Assembly (NCBI RefSeq): GCF_001591005.1 | Contig: NZ_BCTY01000007.1 | Span: forward strand, 1 to 64,000 | Reading direction: 5' to 3' | From: Sphingomonas sanguinis NBRC 13937 | GTDB lineage: Bacteria; Pseudomonadota; Alphaproteobacteria; Sphingomonadales; Sphingomonadaceae | Length of the DNA stretch: 64,000 nucleotides | Shown: positions 16,180-25,271 of the stretch, piece by piece | Position numbering within the stretch: the stretch's first letter is position 1 | Layout: the number at the start of each line of letters is the position of its first letter | The notes under the pieces: generated by a model | The model's input: only the letters and a program-made list of their open reading frames with translations | Databases searched by the model: none | Told to the model about the DNA's origin: nothing | Made by a program: the position numbers and the translations under genes

Positions 16180-17652
16180 ATGCGCCACGCCGTCTCCCTC
16201 TATCTATTGACGCTCGCCACGCTGTGGCTGGCCGTGCCCGCTTCCGGCCAGAGTGCGCGGAGCGAGGATAACCGCCTGCGTCTCGACCCCGGCATCGATC
16301 GCCGGACCACGCCCCAGGAACGCGAGGCGATCGAGGGGGCCAAGCCGTCGGATCGCATCACCATCGACGGACAGGTCTATTCGGTCGGCCATAACCCGGA
16401 CGATCTGGGCCGGGCGCTGTACCTGTCGGTGGCGCGCAAGAACTGGGCGGATGTCCGCCGTTTCCTGCCGCCATATCTAGCGCTGGCCCGCCATGATCCG
16501 ATGCTGGTTGCCTGGGCGCGCGGTGGCCTCGCGCGCAGTGACGGGCGGATGGGCGAGGCCGAACGGCAGTACCGCGCCCTGCTGGCGATCCAGCCGGACT
16601 TCCTGCCGGGGCGGCTGGAACTCGGCCGCGTGTTGTTCGAGAACCGCAAGGACCGGGAGGCCCGCCATCGGTTCCGCGCGATCCGGGACCAACTGGCGGG
16701 GCAGGGTGAGCACGCCGCCGGGGTTCGCCGGACGGTCGACACCTTCCTCGCCGCGCTCGACCGGCGGGGCGGCTGGCAGGGCATGATCGCAGCGGGGCCG
16801 GGGTATAGCAGCAACCTCAATCAGACCTCCGCCAGCCAGACCTGCCTGCTGGTCGGGGTGGACGGCACCTGCCTGATCGACCGCACCCTGCCACCGGCGA
16901 TCGCCTCCGTCGGCCTCAATGTCGAGGGGAGCATCAGCCGCCGGATCGCGCTGAAGGGGCAGGGCGGGCTGTTGGCCCGGGCCTTCGTCTATGGCGATCT
17001 CTGGCCTGGGCATGGCGCATTCGATCAAGCGACGTTGACCGCGCAGATCGGCTACGACCATCAGACTGCCCGGCGGAGCCTGACCCTGTCGCCCACCATC
17101 GACTTGGCGAGCCTGGGCGATCGGCTGCTCTATACCGCGCCCGGCCTTCGCGTTGAGGCGATGGTCACCCCGTCGCCCGACACCGCCCTCCGGCTGGAGG
17201 TCGCGCGCCGGGTCTTCGATTATCGGCGGAGCTTCGACGATCTCGACGGTGCGCTGACCGAGGCGTCTCTGACTGGCTGGTGGTCGCGCCCGCGCGGCTG
17301 GACGCTGTTTGCCGGTATCGAGGCGGGCGACAAGCAGGCGGGCGCACGCGCCAATGCCTATCGCCATGTCGGGGCGCGACTGGGGGGGGTGCACGGCTTT
17401 GCCGACTGGGCCGAACTGACGCTGATCGGGTCGGTGCGGCAGCGCGATTACGGGGCCTATAGCGAATTGCTGGAGGCCGTCCGCCACGACCGAGAGGCGA
17501 ACCTGACCGCCGTCCTCCGCCTACCCAAGCTGCGCCTCGCCGGGCTGACGCCCAACATCCTTTTCCAGCACAATCGGGTGAAGAGCAATGTCGACTGGCT
17601 CTATTCCTTTCATCGTACCGCCGCGAGCATCAGGTTGGAACATGCCTTCTGA
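16180..17652 (+). CDS. Slam-family outer-membrane exporter (DUF560, type XI secretion)
   Basis: About 490 aa, close to the length of Neisseria Slam1. The signal peptide (1-24, ending ASGQ) is followed by a periplasmic TPR-like helical region (about 55-190: 'ALYLSVARKNWADVRRFL', 'AERQYRALLAIQPDFLPGRLEL', 'ENRKDREARHRF'). A beta-barrel of about 290 residues follows, opening with 'GPGYSSNLNQTS' and ending 'AASIRLEHAF'. Slam proteins move lipoproteins and hemophilins across the outer membrane. The cargo gene directly upstream and the TonB gene overlapping the 3' end support this. The ATG at 16180 lacks a clear ribosome site; the frame opens upstream inside the intercistronic hairpin. Confidence 0.87.
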   Translation: MRHAVSLYLLTLATLWLAVPASGQSARSEDNRLRLDPGIDRRTTPQEREAIEGAKPSDRITIDGQVYSVGHNPDDLGRALYLSVARKNWADVRRFLPPYLALARHDPMLVAWARGGLARSDGRMGEAERQYRALLAIQPDFLPGRLELGRVLFENRKDREARHRFRAIRDQLAGQGEHAAGVRRTVDTFLAALDRRGGWQGMIAAGPGYSSNLNQTSASQTCLLVGVDGTCLIDRTLPPAIASVGLNVEGSISRRIALKGQGGLLARAFVYGDLWPGHGAFDQATLTAQIGYDHQTARRSLTLSPTIDLASLGDRLLYTAPGLRVEAMVTPSPDTALRLEVARRVFDYRRSFDDLDGALTEASLTGWWSRPRGWTLFAGIEAGDKQAGARANAYRHVGARLGGVHGFADWAELTLIGSVRQRDYGAYSELLEAVRHDREANLTAVLRLPKLRLAGLTPNILFQHNRVKSNVDWLYSFHRTAASIRLEHAF

Positions 17653-18379
17653 GGCCCAGTTCAACGGCTATCGCCAGCCGGTGCAGGCGCGGGCGTTCGG
17701 AACCGGGGCGATGGTGGCGACCGGGCTGCTGGGGATCGCGTTGCTCAGCGTCCGGGTGATCGCGCCGCCGACCCCGGTAGCTGACGCCGGGTCGATGGCG
17801 GTGTTCGTCGCGGAGGCGATCCCGCTCGATCGGCCTGTACTCGATCCAGCGGAGCCGCTGCCCGCGCCGCCGCCGCCCGATGCCACGCCGTCCCTGCCGA
17901 CGGCGGCACTCCCGTCCACCATGGCTCCGGTGGTATCCGTGATCGCCGCCCCGTCATCGGTCGGACTGCCCTCCGCCGCGCCGCTGGCTCAGCCTGTGGA
18001 TGTGGTTGCGCTCCCTTCCTTGCTCTTATCCGGCACGAAGCCGGTCGAAAGCCCGGCGACGACCGCCCCGGCCGCTTCGGCGGTGGCTGCAGCGGCGGAC
18101 TGGCGTGCACGGCTACTCGGTCATCTCAAACACTATCGTCGCTATCCTCGTCAGGCGGAGGCCGCGCGGCAACAGGGCGTCGCCCGCATCGCCATCACTC
18201 TGCACCGTTCGGGCGAGGTGATCGCCGTCGAACTGGTCCATGGCAGCGGCTACCCGCTGCTCGACATGGAGGCGCGGACCACGGTGCGCCGTGCCGCGCC
18301 CTTGCCCGCAGTCGATGACGCCGTTCCCGGCGATCCGGTCACCGTCGAGGTGCCGATCGCATTCGCCCTGCACCGCTGA
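17642..18379 (+). CDS. tonB: TonB energy-transducing protein (operon-dedicated)
   Basis: A 245-aa periplasm-spanning protein linking the inner-membrane proton motive force (ExbBD, not in this window) to receptors. One membrane helix lies near residues 18-37 ('TGAMVATGLLGIALLSV'), then a proline/alanine-rich spacer with 'PLPAPPPPDATP'. The C-terminal TonB domain (about 155-245) has the classic 'YRRYPRQAEAARQQGVARI', 'GSGYPLLDMEA' and 'VPIAFAL' elements. The ATG at 17642 overlaps the Slam stop by 11 bases, showing translational coupling. A dedicated TonB beside the receptor and cargo suggests specific energising of hemophilin-bound haem uptake. Confidence 0.93.
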   Translation: MPSEAQFNGYRQPVQARAFGTGAMVATGLLGIALLSVRVIAPPTPVADAGSMAVFVAEAIPLDRPVLDPAEPLPAPPPPDATPSLPTAALPSTMAPVVSVIAAPSSVGLPSAAPLAQPVDVVALPSLLLSGTKPVESPATTAPAASAVAAAADWRARLLGHLKHYRRYPRQAEAARQQGVARIAITLHRSGEVIAVELVHGSGYPLLDMEARTTVRRAAPLPAVDDAVPGDPVTVEVPIAFALHR

Positions 18380-18408
18380 CCCTTTCCCGTTCTTCCAGGA
18401 GTATCGCC

Positions 18409-19038
18409 ATGACCCCGATCACGTCCCAATCCCAGCCGAGCGCCCCGATGGCCGCGCCCGCCCGGCCGATATCCCGTTCGCAGCGGTTGATGCAGGCCAC
18501 ACGGAGTGCGCATGACGGGCTGGACAACCGAATCATCTCGGCCGAGCCCTTTCAGGACCGCGATCATTATGTCCGGCTTTTGGAGATGCAGTATCGCTTT
18601 CATCGCGCCATCGAGGGGCTCTACTCGCGGTCGCTGCCACTCCCGGCGACGCTCGACCTGCCCGCCCGGCGGCGGCTGGACCGCGTGCGACAGGATCTGG
18701 AAGATCTGGGTCGGTCGCCGCCGGAGAATAAAGGGTCTCGGCCGTTCCACACTGCCCGGATCGACCCCTCCACGGCGATCGGCTGGCTATGGGTCGCTGA
18801 GGGATCGACGCTGGGCGCGGCGTCGCTGTTGAAGCGCGCGGCGGCCCTGGGGCTCGGCGAGACGTTCGGAGCGCGTCACCTGGCCGGGCACCCGGACGGG
18901 CGTGCCAAATCCTGGAAAAGCTTCACAGCGGCGGTCGATGCGCTGGACCTGGATCAGGTGGGTGACGCGCTGATGCTCAACGGCGCGCGCGACGCTTTCC
19001 TCTATGTGCGGAAACTGGCCGATGACAGCTTTGCGTGA
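18409..19038 (+). CDS. biliverdin-producing haem oxygenase
   Basis: A 209-aa cytoplasmic enzyme opening the haem ring to release iron, CO and biliverdin. His35 in 'RSAHDGLDNRI' is the expected proximal ligand. The 'AIGWLWVAEGSTLGAA' helix (about 123-138) matches the conserved distal-helix region (G-x-L-Y-V-x-E-G-S-T-L-G) of bacterial haem oxygenases. AGGAG lies eight bases before the ATG. Placed after TonB in the hemophilin operon, it completes the path from captured haem to iron. It lacks any phytochrome neighbour, so a bilin-chromophore role is less likely. Confidence 0.9.
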   Translation: MTPITSQSQPSAPMAAPARPISRSQRLMQATRSAHDGLDNRIISAEPFQDRDHYVRLLEMQYRFHRAIEGLYSRSLPLPATLDLPARRRLDRVRQDLEDLGRSPPENKGSRPFHTARIDPSTAIGWLWVAEGSTLGAASLLKRAAALGLGETFGARHLAGHPDGRAKSWKSFTAAVDALDLDQVGDALMLNGARDAFLYVRKLADDSFA

Positions 19039-19048
19039 AGGGAGCCGG

Positions 19049-19420
19049 GTGAGGCGGGCGATCCGGTTCGGCTGGCTGGCGCTGGGGGTATTCTGCGTAG
19101 GGTTGGGGATCGTCGGCGCGTTGTTGCCGCTGATGCCGACCACGATCTTCCTGATCCTGGCGGCGGGATGCTTTGCCCGTTCGTCGCCCCGGCTGGAGGC
19201 GTGGCTGCTCGATCATCCGCGCTTCGGCCCGACCTTGCGTGCGTGGCGGCGTGACGGAGCCATGAGCCGCCGGGCCAAGGGGATGGCCTGTGGCGGCATG
19301 GCGATCGGCTATGCGATCTTCCTCCTGACCGCCCGTTCGAATGCCATCCTGGCCGTCGTCGTGGCATTCGTGATGATCGGTTGTGCGACTTATATCGGCA
19401 CACGCCCGAACGTTCCATAA
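19049..19420 (+). CDS. YbaN family (DUF454) inner-membrane protein
   Basis: A small membrane protein of about 123 aa. The family signature is clear: 'VGALLPLMPTTIFLILAAGCFARSSPRLEAWLL', with three or four hydrophobic segments. I chose GTG 19049 because AAGGGAG stands just upstream; an in-frame ATG at 19022 overlaps the haem oxygenase gene. YbaN proteins have no settled function. As the last gene of a haem operon it may take part in haem or iron handling at the inner membrane, but this is association only. Confidence 0.82.
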   Translation: MRRAIRFGWLALGVFCVGLGIVGALLPLMPTTIFLILAAGCFARSSPRLEAWLLDHPRFGPTLRAWRRDGAMSRRAKGMACGGMAIGYAIFLLTARSNAILAVVVAFVMIGCATYIGTRPNVP

Positions 19421-19551
19421 AGTACCCCGGCCGCTGGGACGGACGGCTGCGATAAAGTCTGAGATCGGTTTTGAATTGGTCAGGCAAATTCGCTTTACAG
19501 CCTTATGTCGCTCGCTAAGCTGGCCGTCCGAAATGGGGAGCGGGCGAGCAG

Positions 19552-22377
19552 ATGGATATCGGCGGTAGGGCATTGCACCATAGGACCTGTCGGCGGTCGT
19601 CCCTGATCGGTGCGGTCATGCTGATGGGGGTGGTTGTCGCGACGCCCGCTCACGCCGCGGATTGGGACCTGTCGCGCGCCGGAATCCTCGTTGTCGCCGA
19701 TGGGCAGGGGACTAGCCGGGTTGCAGCCGAATTGCTGGCTCGCGATCTGGTCAGTCTGGGCGGCAAGCCGTCCGGCATCGTCGAGGACCAAGCGACGTGC
19801 GCGGCGACCTGTATCGTGATCGGCACGACGGACTCGCCCATCGTACAGCGGCTGGCCCGGGCGGGCGGTGTCGATCTGTCGCCGCTGCGAGGCGGCTGGG
19901 AACGCTATGTCCGTGCGGGGGTGAGCGTCGCGGGGCGGCGCTATCTGCTGATCGCCGGATCGGATGCGCGCGGCGCGGTGTACGGCGTGACCGACCTGTC
20001 GCGCGCGCTGGGCGTGTCCCCCTGGGAATGGTGGGCGGATGTCACGCCGCGTCGTCGCGACCGGATTGCCGTGTCCGACCGCACCTTCGTCTCGCGCGAG
20101 CCGTCGGTGAAGTATCGCGGGATCTTCCTGAACGACGAGGATTGGGGGCTGGAGCCTTGGGCGGCGAAGACCTTCGACCCGGACAAGGGCAATATCGGCC
20201 CCAAGACCTATCAGCGTGTCTTCGAGCTGATGTGGCGGTTGAAGGCCAATACGTTGTGGCCTGCGATGCACTCGGTTTCGACGCCGTTCTTCGGCGATCC
20301 GGGCAATGCGCCGCTCGCGAAACGCTATGCGATCGTCATCGGTAGCTCCCATGCCGAGCCGATGCTCCGCAACAATCTGCGCGAGTGGGACGAGGGGAAG
20401 CGCGGTGGTTTCGATTTCACGCGGCGGCCTCAGGCGATCCTGGATTACTGGCGCGAGCGGCTGGGCGAGACCAAGGGGCAGGAGGCCTTTTATACGGTCG
20501 GCCTGCGCGGGCTGCATGACGGGCCGATGCAGGGGGTGACCACCACGGCGGCGCGGCGCAGCATCCTGGAGGATGTGGTCGGGCGACAGCGTGGGCTTCT
20601 GGCCGACACGCTGGGCAAACCGGCGGCGCAGGTTCCGCAACTCTATGTCGCCTATCACGAATTGCAGGAGGCCTATGACGCCGGGCTGACCCTGCCGAGT
20701 GACGTCACGCTGATGTGGACCGACGACAATTACGGCTATCTGCGACGGCTCAGCACGCCCGAGGAGCAGAAGCGGCCGGGCGGGGCAGGGGTCTATTACC
20801 ACCTGTCCTATTGGGGGCGGCCGCACGACTATCTGTGGCTGGGGACCACCCACCCGGCGCTGATCCGCGAGGAGATGGGGCGCGCCTGGGACACGGATGC
20901 GCGGCGCATCTGGATGGTCAATGTCGGCGACATCAAGCCGATCGAGTATCTCTCGCAATATTTCCTCGACTTGGCGTTCGACGCCAGGCTGCTGGACCAA
21001 TCGCCGCGCGAGCATCTGCGCCGCTTCATGGCCGAGCAGTTCGGCGAGGCGGAGGCGGGCGAAATCGCCGATGTGATGATGCGTTTCTATGACCTGGCCT
21101 GGCCACGAAAGCCGGAGTTCATGGGGTTCGGCCAGACCGAATGGGTCACGCCCAACCGGCCGAGCGCCTATGTCCAGTCGGACGGCGAGGAAGCGCAGGC
21201 CCGGCTGGCGGCGTACCGGGCGCTGATGGATCAGGCATCGGCGATACAGGCGCGTCTGCCGAAGGACCGGCAGGACGCCTTTTACGAACTGGTGCTCTAT
21301 CCCATACAGGGCGCGACGCTGCTCAACTGGCGCATCCTGTCTCTCGATCTCGGCGAACTCTATGCGCGCGATAACCGGGCAAGCGCGGAGACCTATGTCT
21401 TTGCCGCGCGCACGGCCTATATGCGGCTCGCCGAGGCGACCGCCCAGTATAACGCGGCCGCCGGGGGCAAGTGGCGCGAGATGATGGATGCCGCGCCGCG
21501 CCGCCTGCCGGTCTTCGACGAGCCCCTGTGGCCCAGTACGGGATGGGGGCTGCAAAGCGGTTGCGGCCTCGGCCTTTGGGGCTCCTGGATCGGGGACGAG
21601 AATGTCCTGACCTTCACCAAGGGGGTGCCCGCGACAAGGCGGGTGACGCTCTACACCCGTCAGCCGAAATTTGCCGGTTGGGCCGTCACGAAGCGGCCGG
21701 ATGGGCTGACCCTGTCGGGGGAACGGGGGCGGCTGAACGTCGACAATGGGTATGAGCAGCGGCTGACCCTGTCCTATGACGGCAAGGGCGAGGTCGCGCC
21801 GGTGACGCTTCGCTGCAACGAACAGACGGTGACGATCCACGCGACCGCCTTGACCCCGCCCAAGCTCGATCCCGGCGAGGCGCTGGAGGATGAGCGGCGC
21901 GTCACCATGCCCGCGCTGGCGGCGACGTTCGACGCGGACTGGGAAGCGATCCCGGACCTGGGCAGCCAGCGGGGCGCGCTTCGCTCCAGGCTGGCCCTGC
22001 CCACCCGCCAATCGGCCGAACAGGGCACCCCTGCCACCTGGCGCTTCGCCACCATGACCGAGGCGGGGGCGAATTTGCGCGTCGTCGCCTTGCCGACGCA
22101 TCCGCGCGATCCGGCGCACGGCCTGCGCGCGGCGGTGAAGCTGGACGATGGCGCGTGGCAAACCGTCGATTTCGCAACCATCGGCCGCAGCGACCAGTGG
22201 CGGCAGAATGTCCTGACCAACACCGCCGTCGCGACTCTGCCGCTCAAGAGCTTTGCCGCCGGGCATCACCGGGTAGCGATCGTGCCGCTCGATCCCGGCC
22301 TGATCCTGGATCGTGTTGAGCTGGTGCTCGATGGCGCCCGTCCACTTTACGCGCCTATGCCGGAGACTGCCCGATGA
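19552..22377 (+). CDS. glycoside hydrolase family 115 (alpha-glucuronidase)
   Basis: A secreted or periplasmic 941-aa enzyme that removes terminal alpha-glucuronic acid or 4-O-methylglucuronic acid from xylan or arabinogalactan side chains. An N-terminal export signal (to about 36, 'VVVATPAHAA') is followed by family-specific blocks 'YRGIFLNDEDWGLEPWA' (about 188-204), 'LMWTDDNYGYLRRL' (about 387-400) and 'YWGRPHDYLWLG' (about 418-430), all typical of GH115. The C-terminal third is beta-rich. The GH2 gene overlaps its stop (ATGA). The A/G-rich GGGAGCGGGCGAG upstream of ATG 19552 serves as a ribosome site. Confidence 0.9.
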   Translation: MDIGGRALHHRTCRRSSLIGAVMLMGVVVATPAHAADWDLSRAGILVVADGQGTSRVAAELLARDLVSLGGKPSGIVEDQATCAATCIVIGTTDSPIVQRLARAGGVDLSPLRGGWERYVRAGVSVAGRRYLLIAGSDARGAVYGVTDLSRALGVSPWEWWADVTPRRRDRIAVSDRTFVSREPSVKYRGIFLNDEDWGLEPWAAKTFDPDKGNIGPKTYQRVFELMWRLKANTLWPAMHSVSTPFFGDPGNAPLAKRYAIVIGSSHAEPMLRNNLREWDEGKRGGFDFTRRPQAILDYWRERLGETKGQEAFYTVGLRGLHDGPMQGVTTTAARRSILEDVVGRQRGLLADTLGKPAAQVPQLYVAYHELQEAYDAGLTLPSDVTLMWTDDNYGYLRRLSTPEEQKRPGGAGVYYHLSYWGRPHDYLWLGTTHPALIREEMGRAWDTDARRIWMVNVGDIKPIEYLSQYFLDLAFDARLLDQSPREHLRRFMAEQFGEAEAGEIADVMMRFYDLAWPRKPEFMGFGQTEWVTPNRPSAYVQSDGEEAQARLAAYRALMDQASAIQARLPKDRQDAFYELVLYPIQGATLLNWRILSLDLGELYARDNRASAETYVFAARTAYMRLAEATAQYNAAAGGKWREMMDAAPRRLPVFDEPLWPSTGWGLQSGCGLGLWGSWIGDENVLTFTKGVPATRRVTLYTRQPKFAGWAVTKRPDGLTLSGERGRLNVDNGYEQRLTLSYDGKGEVAPVTLRCNEQTVTIHATALTPPKLDPGEALEDERRVTMPALAATFDADWEAIPDLGSQRGALRSRLALPTRQSAEQGTPATWRFATMTEAGANLRVVALPTHPRDPAHGLRAAVKLDDGAWQTVDFATIGRSDQWRQNVLTNTAVATLPLKSFAAGHHRVAIVPLDPGLILDRVELVLDGARPLYAPMPETAR

Positions 22378-25259
22378 CCGTAACCCGCCGCACCCTGCTT
22401 GCCAGCGCGGCAGCTGCCCCGGCGCTGGGCACGCCCGCCCTGGCGGCGAACCGCCCCGTGATACTTGATAGCGGCGATGCGCCCGCGCCCTTCGACGCGA
22501 TGCCCGAGCCGCCTTTCATCTCCGATCCGAGCCTGCTTCGGCTCGATAGCGGCTGGCTGTTCCACAAGGGTGACATCGCCGTGCCGCCGATCCTGGGGCA
22601 TGAGGAAAGCTATCAGAATGCCAAGGCCGGGATCGCGCAGGGCGCGGCGGCGGTCAGCTATGACGATAGCGACTGGCGTAGCGTCGAGCTGCCGCATGAC
22701 TGGGCGATGGAGGAGGTGGTCGACCCGAACGCCAATGTCGCGCAAGGGTATCGGCGGCGCGGGATCGGCTGGTATCGCCGCACGCTGAAGCTGCCGAGCG
22801 AATGGCGCGGCCGCTATCTGGAGGTGCAGCTGGGCGCGGCGGCGACCAATGCCAAGGTCTGGTTCAACGGTGTCCTCGTGGCGCACAGCTTCAGCGGCTA
22901 CACCGCGATCCTGATCGACATCACCCCCTATACCCGGTTCGGCGAGGAGGTGAACACGCTGGCCGTCCGCGTCGATGCCGAAACGATGGAGGGCTGGTGG
23001 TACGAAGGCGCGGGGCTCTATCGCCATAACTGGCTCGCGGTGCGGGACGGGGTGAGCATCGTTACCGATGGCCTTCACGCCGATCCGCGTCGCGAGGGTA
23101 CGGGCTGGACGGTGCCGGTCGCGCTGACCGTCTCCAACATCCAGAAGACGGCGGCGACCGTCCGGGCCGAGGCGGTGCTGATCGACCCGGCGGGCCGCAC
23201 CATCGGTCGGGCGGAGGTGGACGTGACCGTCGATCCGCTTAAGACCGCCGAGGCCAAGGTCACGATCCCGGTTACGTCGCCGCAGCTCTGGTCGGTCGAC
23301 CAGCCGACGCTCTACCGGGTGGAGACGCGGCTGCTGCACGACGGCAAGGCGATCGACGCCCGCGCCACCCGGATTGGCTTTCGCGAAATCCGGTTCGATG
23401 CAGGCACCGGCTTCTACCTCAACGGCGTGGCGACCAAGATCAAGGGCGTATGCGTCCATCAGGACCATGCCGGGGTCGGCGTCGCCATGCCCGATGCGAT
23501 GTGGGAGTGGCGCGTCCGGCGGTTGAAGGCGATGGGCTGCAACGCGCTGCGCTGCTCGCACCATGCGCCCGCGCCCGAACTGCTCGATGCCTGCGACCGG
23601 CTGGGGATGCTGGTCATGAACGAGAACCGCAACTTCAACCCCAGCCCCGACTATCTGCGCCAGCTGGAGTGGCTGGTCCGCCGTGACCGCAATCACCCGA
23701 GCGTCTTCCTCTGGTCGGTCTTCAACGAGGAACCGATGCAGGGTACCGAGCAGGGCTATGAGATGGTCCGCCGCATGGCCGAGGCGGTTAAGGAACTCGA
23801 TACTTCACGCCCCGTCACGGCGGCGATGAACGACGGGATGTTCTCGCCCCTGAACGTCTCGGACGCGGTCGATGTGATGGGCTTCAACTACCAGCATCGC
23901 CGCTACGACACATTCCACGCGGCGCATCCGACCAAGCCGATGACCAGCTCGGAGGATACCAGCGCCTTCATGACTCGCGGTGTGTGGAAGACCGACATGG
24001 CCGCGCATGAAGTCAGCTCCTACGACACCGATGCCGCCGAATGGGGGCTGACCCATCACGAAAGCTGGCGGATGATCGACACGCGGCCTTTCGTCGCGGG
24101 GACGTTCGTGTGGACCGGCTTCGACTATCATGGCGAGCCGACGCCATTCGAATGGCCGACGACCAGCAGCGTGTTCGGCATCATGGACCTGTGCGGTTTC
24201 GCCAAGATGGCCTTCCACCTGCGCCGCGCGCAATGGGTGGACGATGCGCCAGCTCTCGCCATCGCGCCGCACTGGACTTGGCCGGGGCGCGAGGGGCAGG
24301 CGATCCGGGTAATGGCGCTGACCAATGCCGAGACGGTCGAGTTGCGCCTGAACGGCAGGAGCCTGGGGGTGAAGACGGTCGACCGGTTGGCGATGCCCGA
24401 ATGGCAGGTGCCCTATAGCCCCGGACGGCTGGAGGCGGTCGGCTATCGCGCCGGGCGCGAGGTGTCGCGCACGGCCGTCGAAACGGCGGGGCAGGCGGTC
24501 GCGCTGAAGCTGGTGGCGGATCGGCGCGGGATGCTGGGTACGGGTAGCGACGTCCAGCCCTTCACAGTGATGGCGGTCGATGCGCGCGGGCGGGTGGTGC
24601 CGGATGCGGATGCGCCGGTAAGCTTCCGGGTGACGCGGGGTGCGGTGATCGGGGTCGGCAATGGCGATCCGAACGATCATGACTCGGAAGTCGTGCCTGC
24701 GCGTCGCCTGTTCCATGGCCTCGCCCAGGCGCTGGTTCGTGCCGAGGCGGGGGCGGGGACGCTGATCGTCGAGGCAACCGCGCCTGGCCTCAAACCAGCG
24801 CGCGCATCCGTCCGGGTGATCGCCGCCGAGCCTTTGCCCGCACTGCCTGCGACGCGGCCCGTCGCGATGCTGACCGACTGGAAGCGGAGCGACTTCACCG
24901 CGACCCGGCCCGATCCGCTGCGGCGTTATGCGGGCAATGACATGAACAGCCTGGTCTATGCGCGGCCCGGACGGCTGGAGGGGCCGGGCGAGGGCGTGTG
25001 GTCGACCTATCGTGCCAGCTTCAAGCCGCGTCGCCGGGTCGCGGAGCAGGGCGGCGCGGTGGTCTTCGCCGAAATCGTCGGCCGGGCCGAGGCCTGGGTC
25101 GACGGAGTGAAGCGCGCCGAGAAGACGGACTTTGCGGGCGCGCCGCTCTTGGTGCCGTTTCCGGCCGGGGCGGGCGAGCGGCAGGTGGTGCTGGTCGTGG
25201 AGGCGGCGCCGGGCAAGGCGTCCGGCCTGGGGCGGACGATTTCGGTTCGGGAGCGGTGA
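22374..25259 (+). CDS. glycoside hydrolase family 2 (beta-galactosidase-like)
   Basis: A 961-aa exported hydrolase, probably a beta-galactosidase or beta-glucuronidase. The N-terminus has a twin-arginine-like signal ('TRRTLLAS...ALAA', 1-25). It contains the GH2 sugar-binding domain ('VELPHDWAM', 'GWYRRTLKLP', 'KVWFNGVLV'), an immunoglobulin-like domain and the TIM barrel with 'GVCVHQDH', 'MGCNALRCSHH' and 'WSVFNEEP' (acid/base Glu near residue 450). The putative nucleophile Glu is in 'MTSSEDTSAF' near 525. DUF4982-like and further beta domains follow. It is coupled to GH115 by a four-base overlap, so the two probably act on one branched glycan. Confidence 0.9.
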   Translation: MTVTRRTLLASAAAAPALGTPALAANRPVILDSGDAPAPFDAMPEPPFISDPSLLRLDSGWLFHKGDIAVPPILGHEESYQNAKAGIAQGAAAVSYDDSDWRSVELPHDWAMEEVVDPNANVAQGYRRRGIGWYRRTLKLPSEWRGRYLEVQLGAAATNAKVWFNGVLVAHSFSGYTAILIDITPYTRFGEEVNTLAVRVDAETMEGWWYEGAGLYRHNWLAVRDGVSIVTDGLHADPRREGTGWTVPVALTVSNIQKTAATVRAEAVLIDPAGRTIGRAEVDVTVDPLKTAEAKVTIPVTSPQLWSVDQPTLYRVETRLLHDGKAIDARATRIGFREIRFDAGTGFYLNGVATKIKGVCVHQDHAGVGVAMPDAMWEWRVRRLKAMGCNALRCSHHAPAPELLDACDRLGMLVMNENRNFNPSPDYLRQLEWLVRRDRNHPSVFLWSVFNEEPMQGTEQGYEMVRRMAEAVKELDTSRPVTAAMNDGMFSPLNVSDAVDVMGFNYQHRRYDTFHAAHPTKPMTSSEDTSAFMTRGVWKTDMAAHEVSSYDTDAAEWGLTHHESWRMIDTRPFVAGTFVWTGFDYHGEPTPFEWPTTSSVFGIMDLCGFAKMAFHLRRAQWVDDAPALAIAPHWTWPGREGQAIRVMALTNAETVELRLNGRSLGVKTVDRLAMPEWQVPYSPGRLEAVGYRAGREVSRTAVETAGQAVALKLVADRRGMLGTGSDVQPFTVMAVDARGRVVPDADAPVSFRVTRGAVIGVGNGDPNDHDSEVVPARRLFHGLAQALVRAEAGAGTLIVEATAPGLKPARASVRVIAAEPLPALPATRPVAMLTDWKRSDFTATRPDPLRRYAGNDMNSLVYARPGRLEGPGEGVWSTYRASFKPRRRVAEQGGAVVFAEIVGRAEAWVDGVKRAEKTDFAGAPLLVPFPAGAGERQVVLVVEAAPGKASGLGRTISVRER

Positions 25260-25271
25260 CCCGGGGACGCC

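Noticed and set aside
19495..22269. 924-codon open frame antisense to the GH115 gene
   Set aside because: Arginine/proline-rich, without domain motifs or a ribosome site. It mirrors the codon periodicity of the GC-rich GH115 gene, a common antisense artefact.
25260..25271. Terminator between GH2 and the acetyltransferase gene
   Set aside because: Only 12 bases separate the convergent stops, and no hairpin could be identified.
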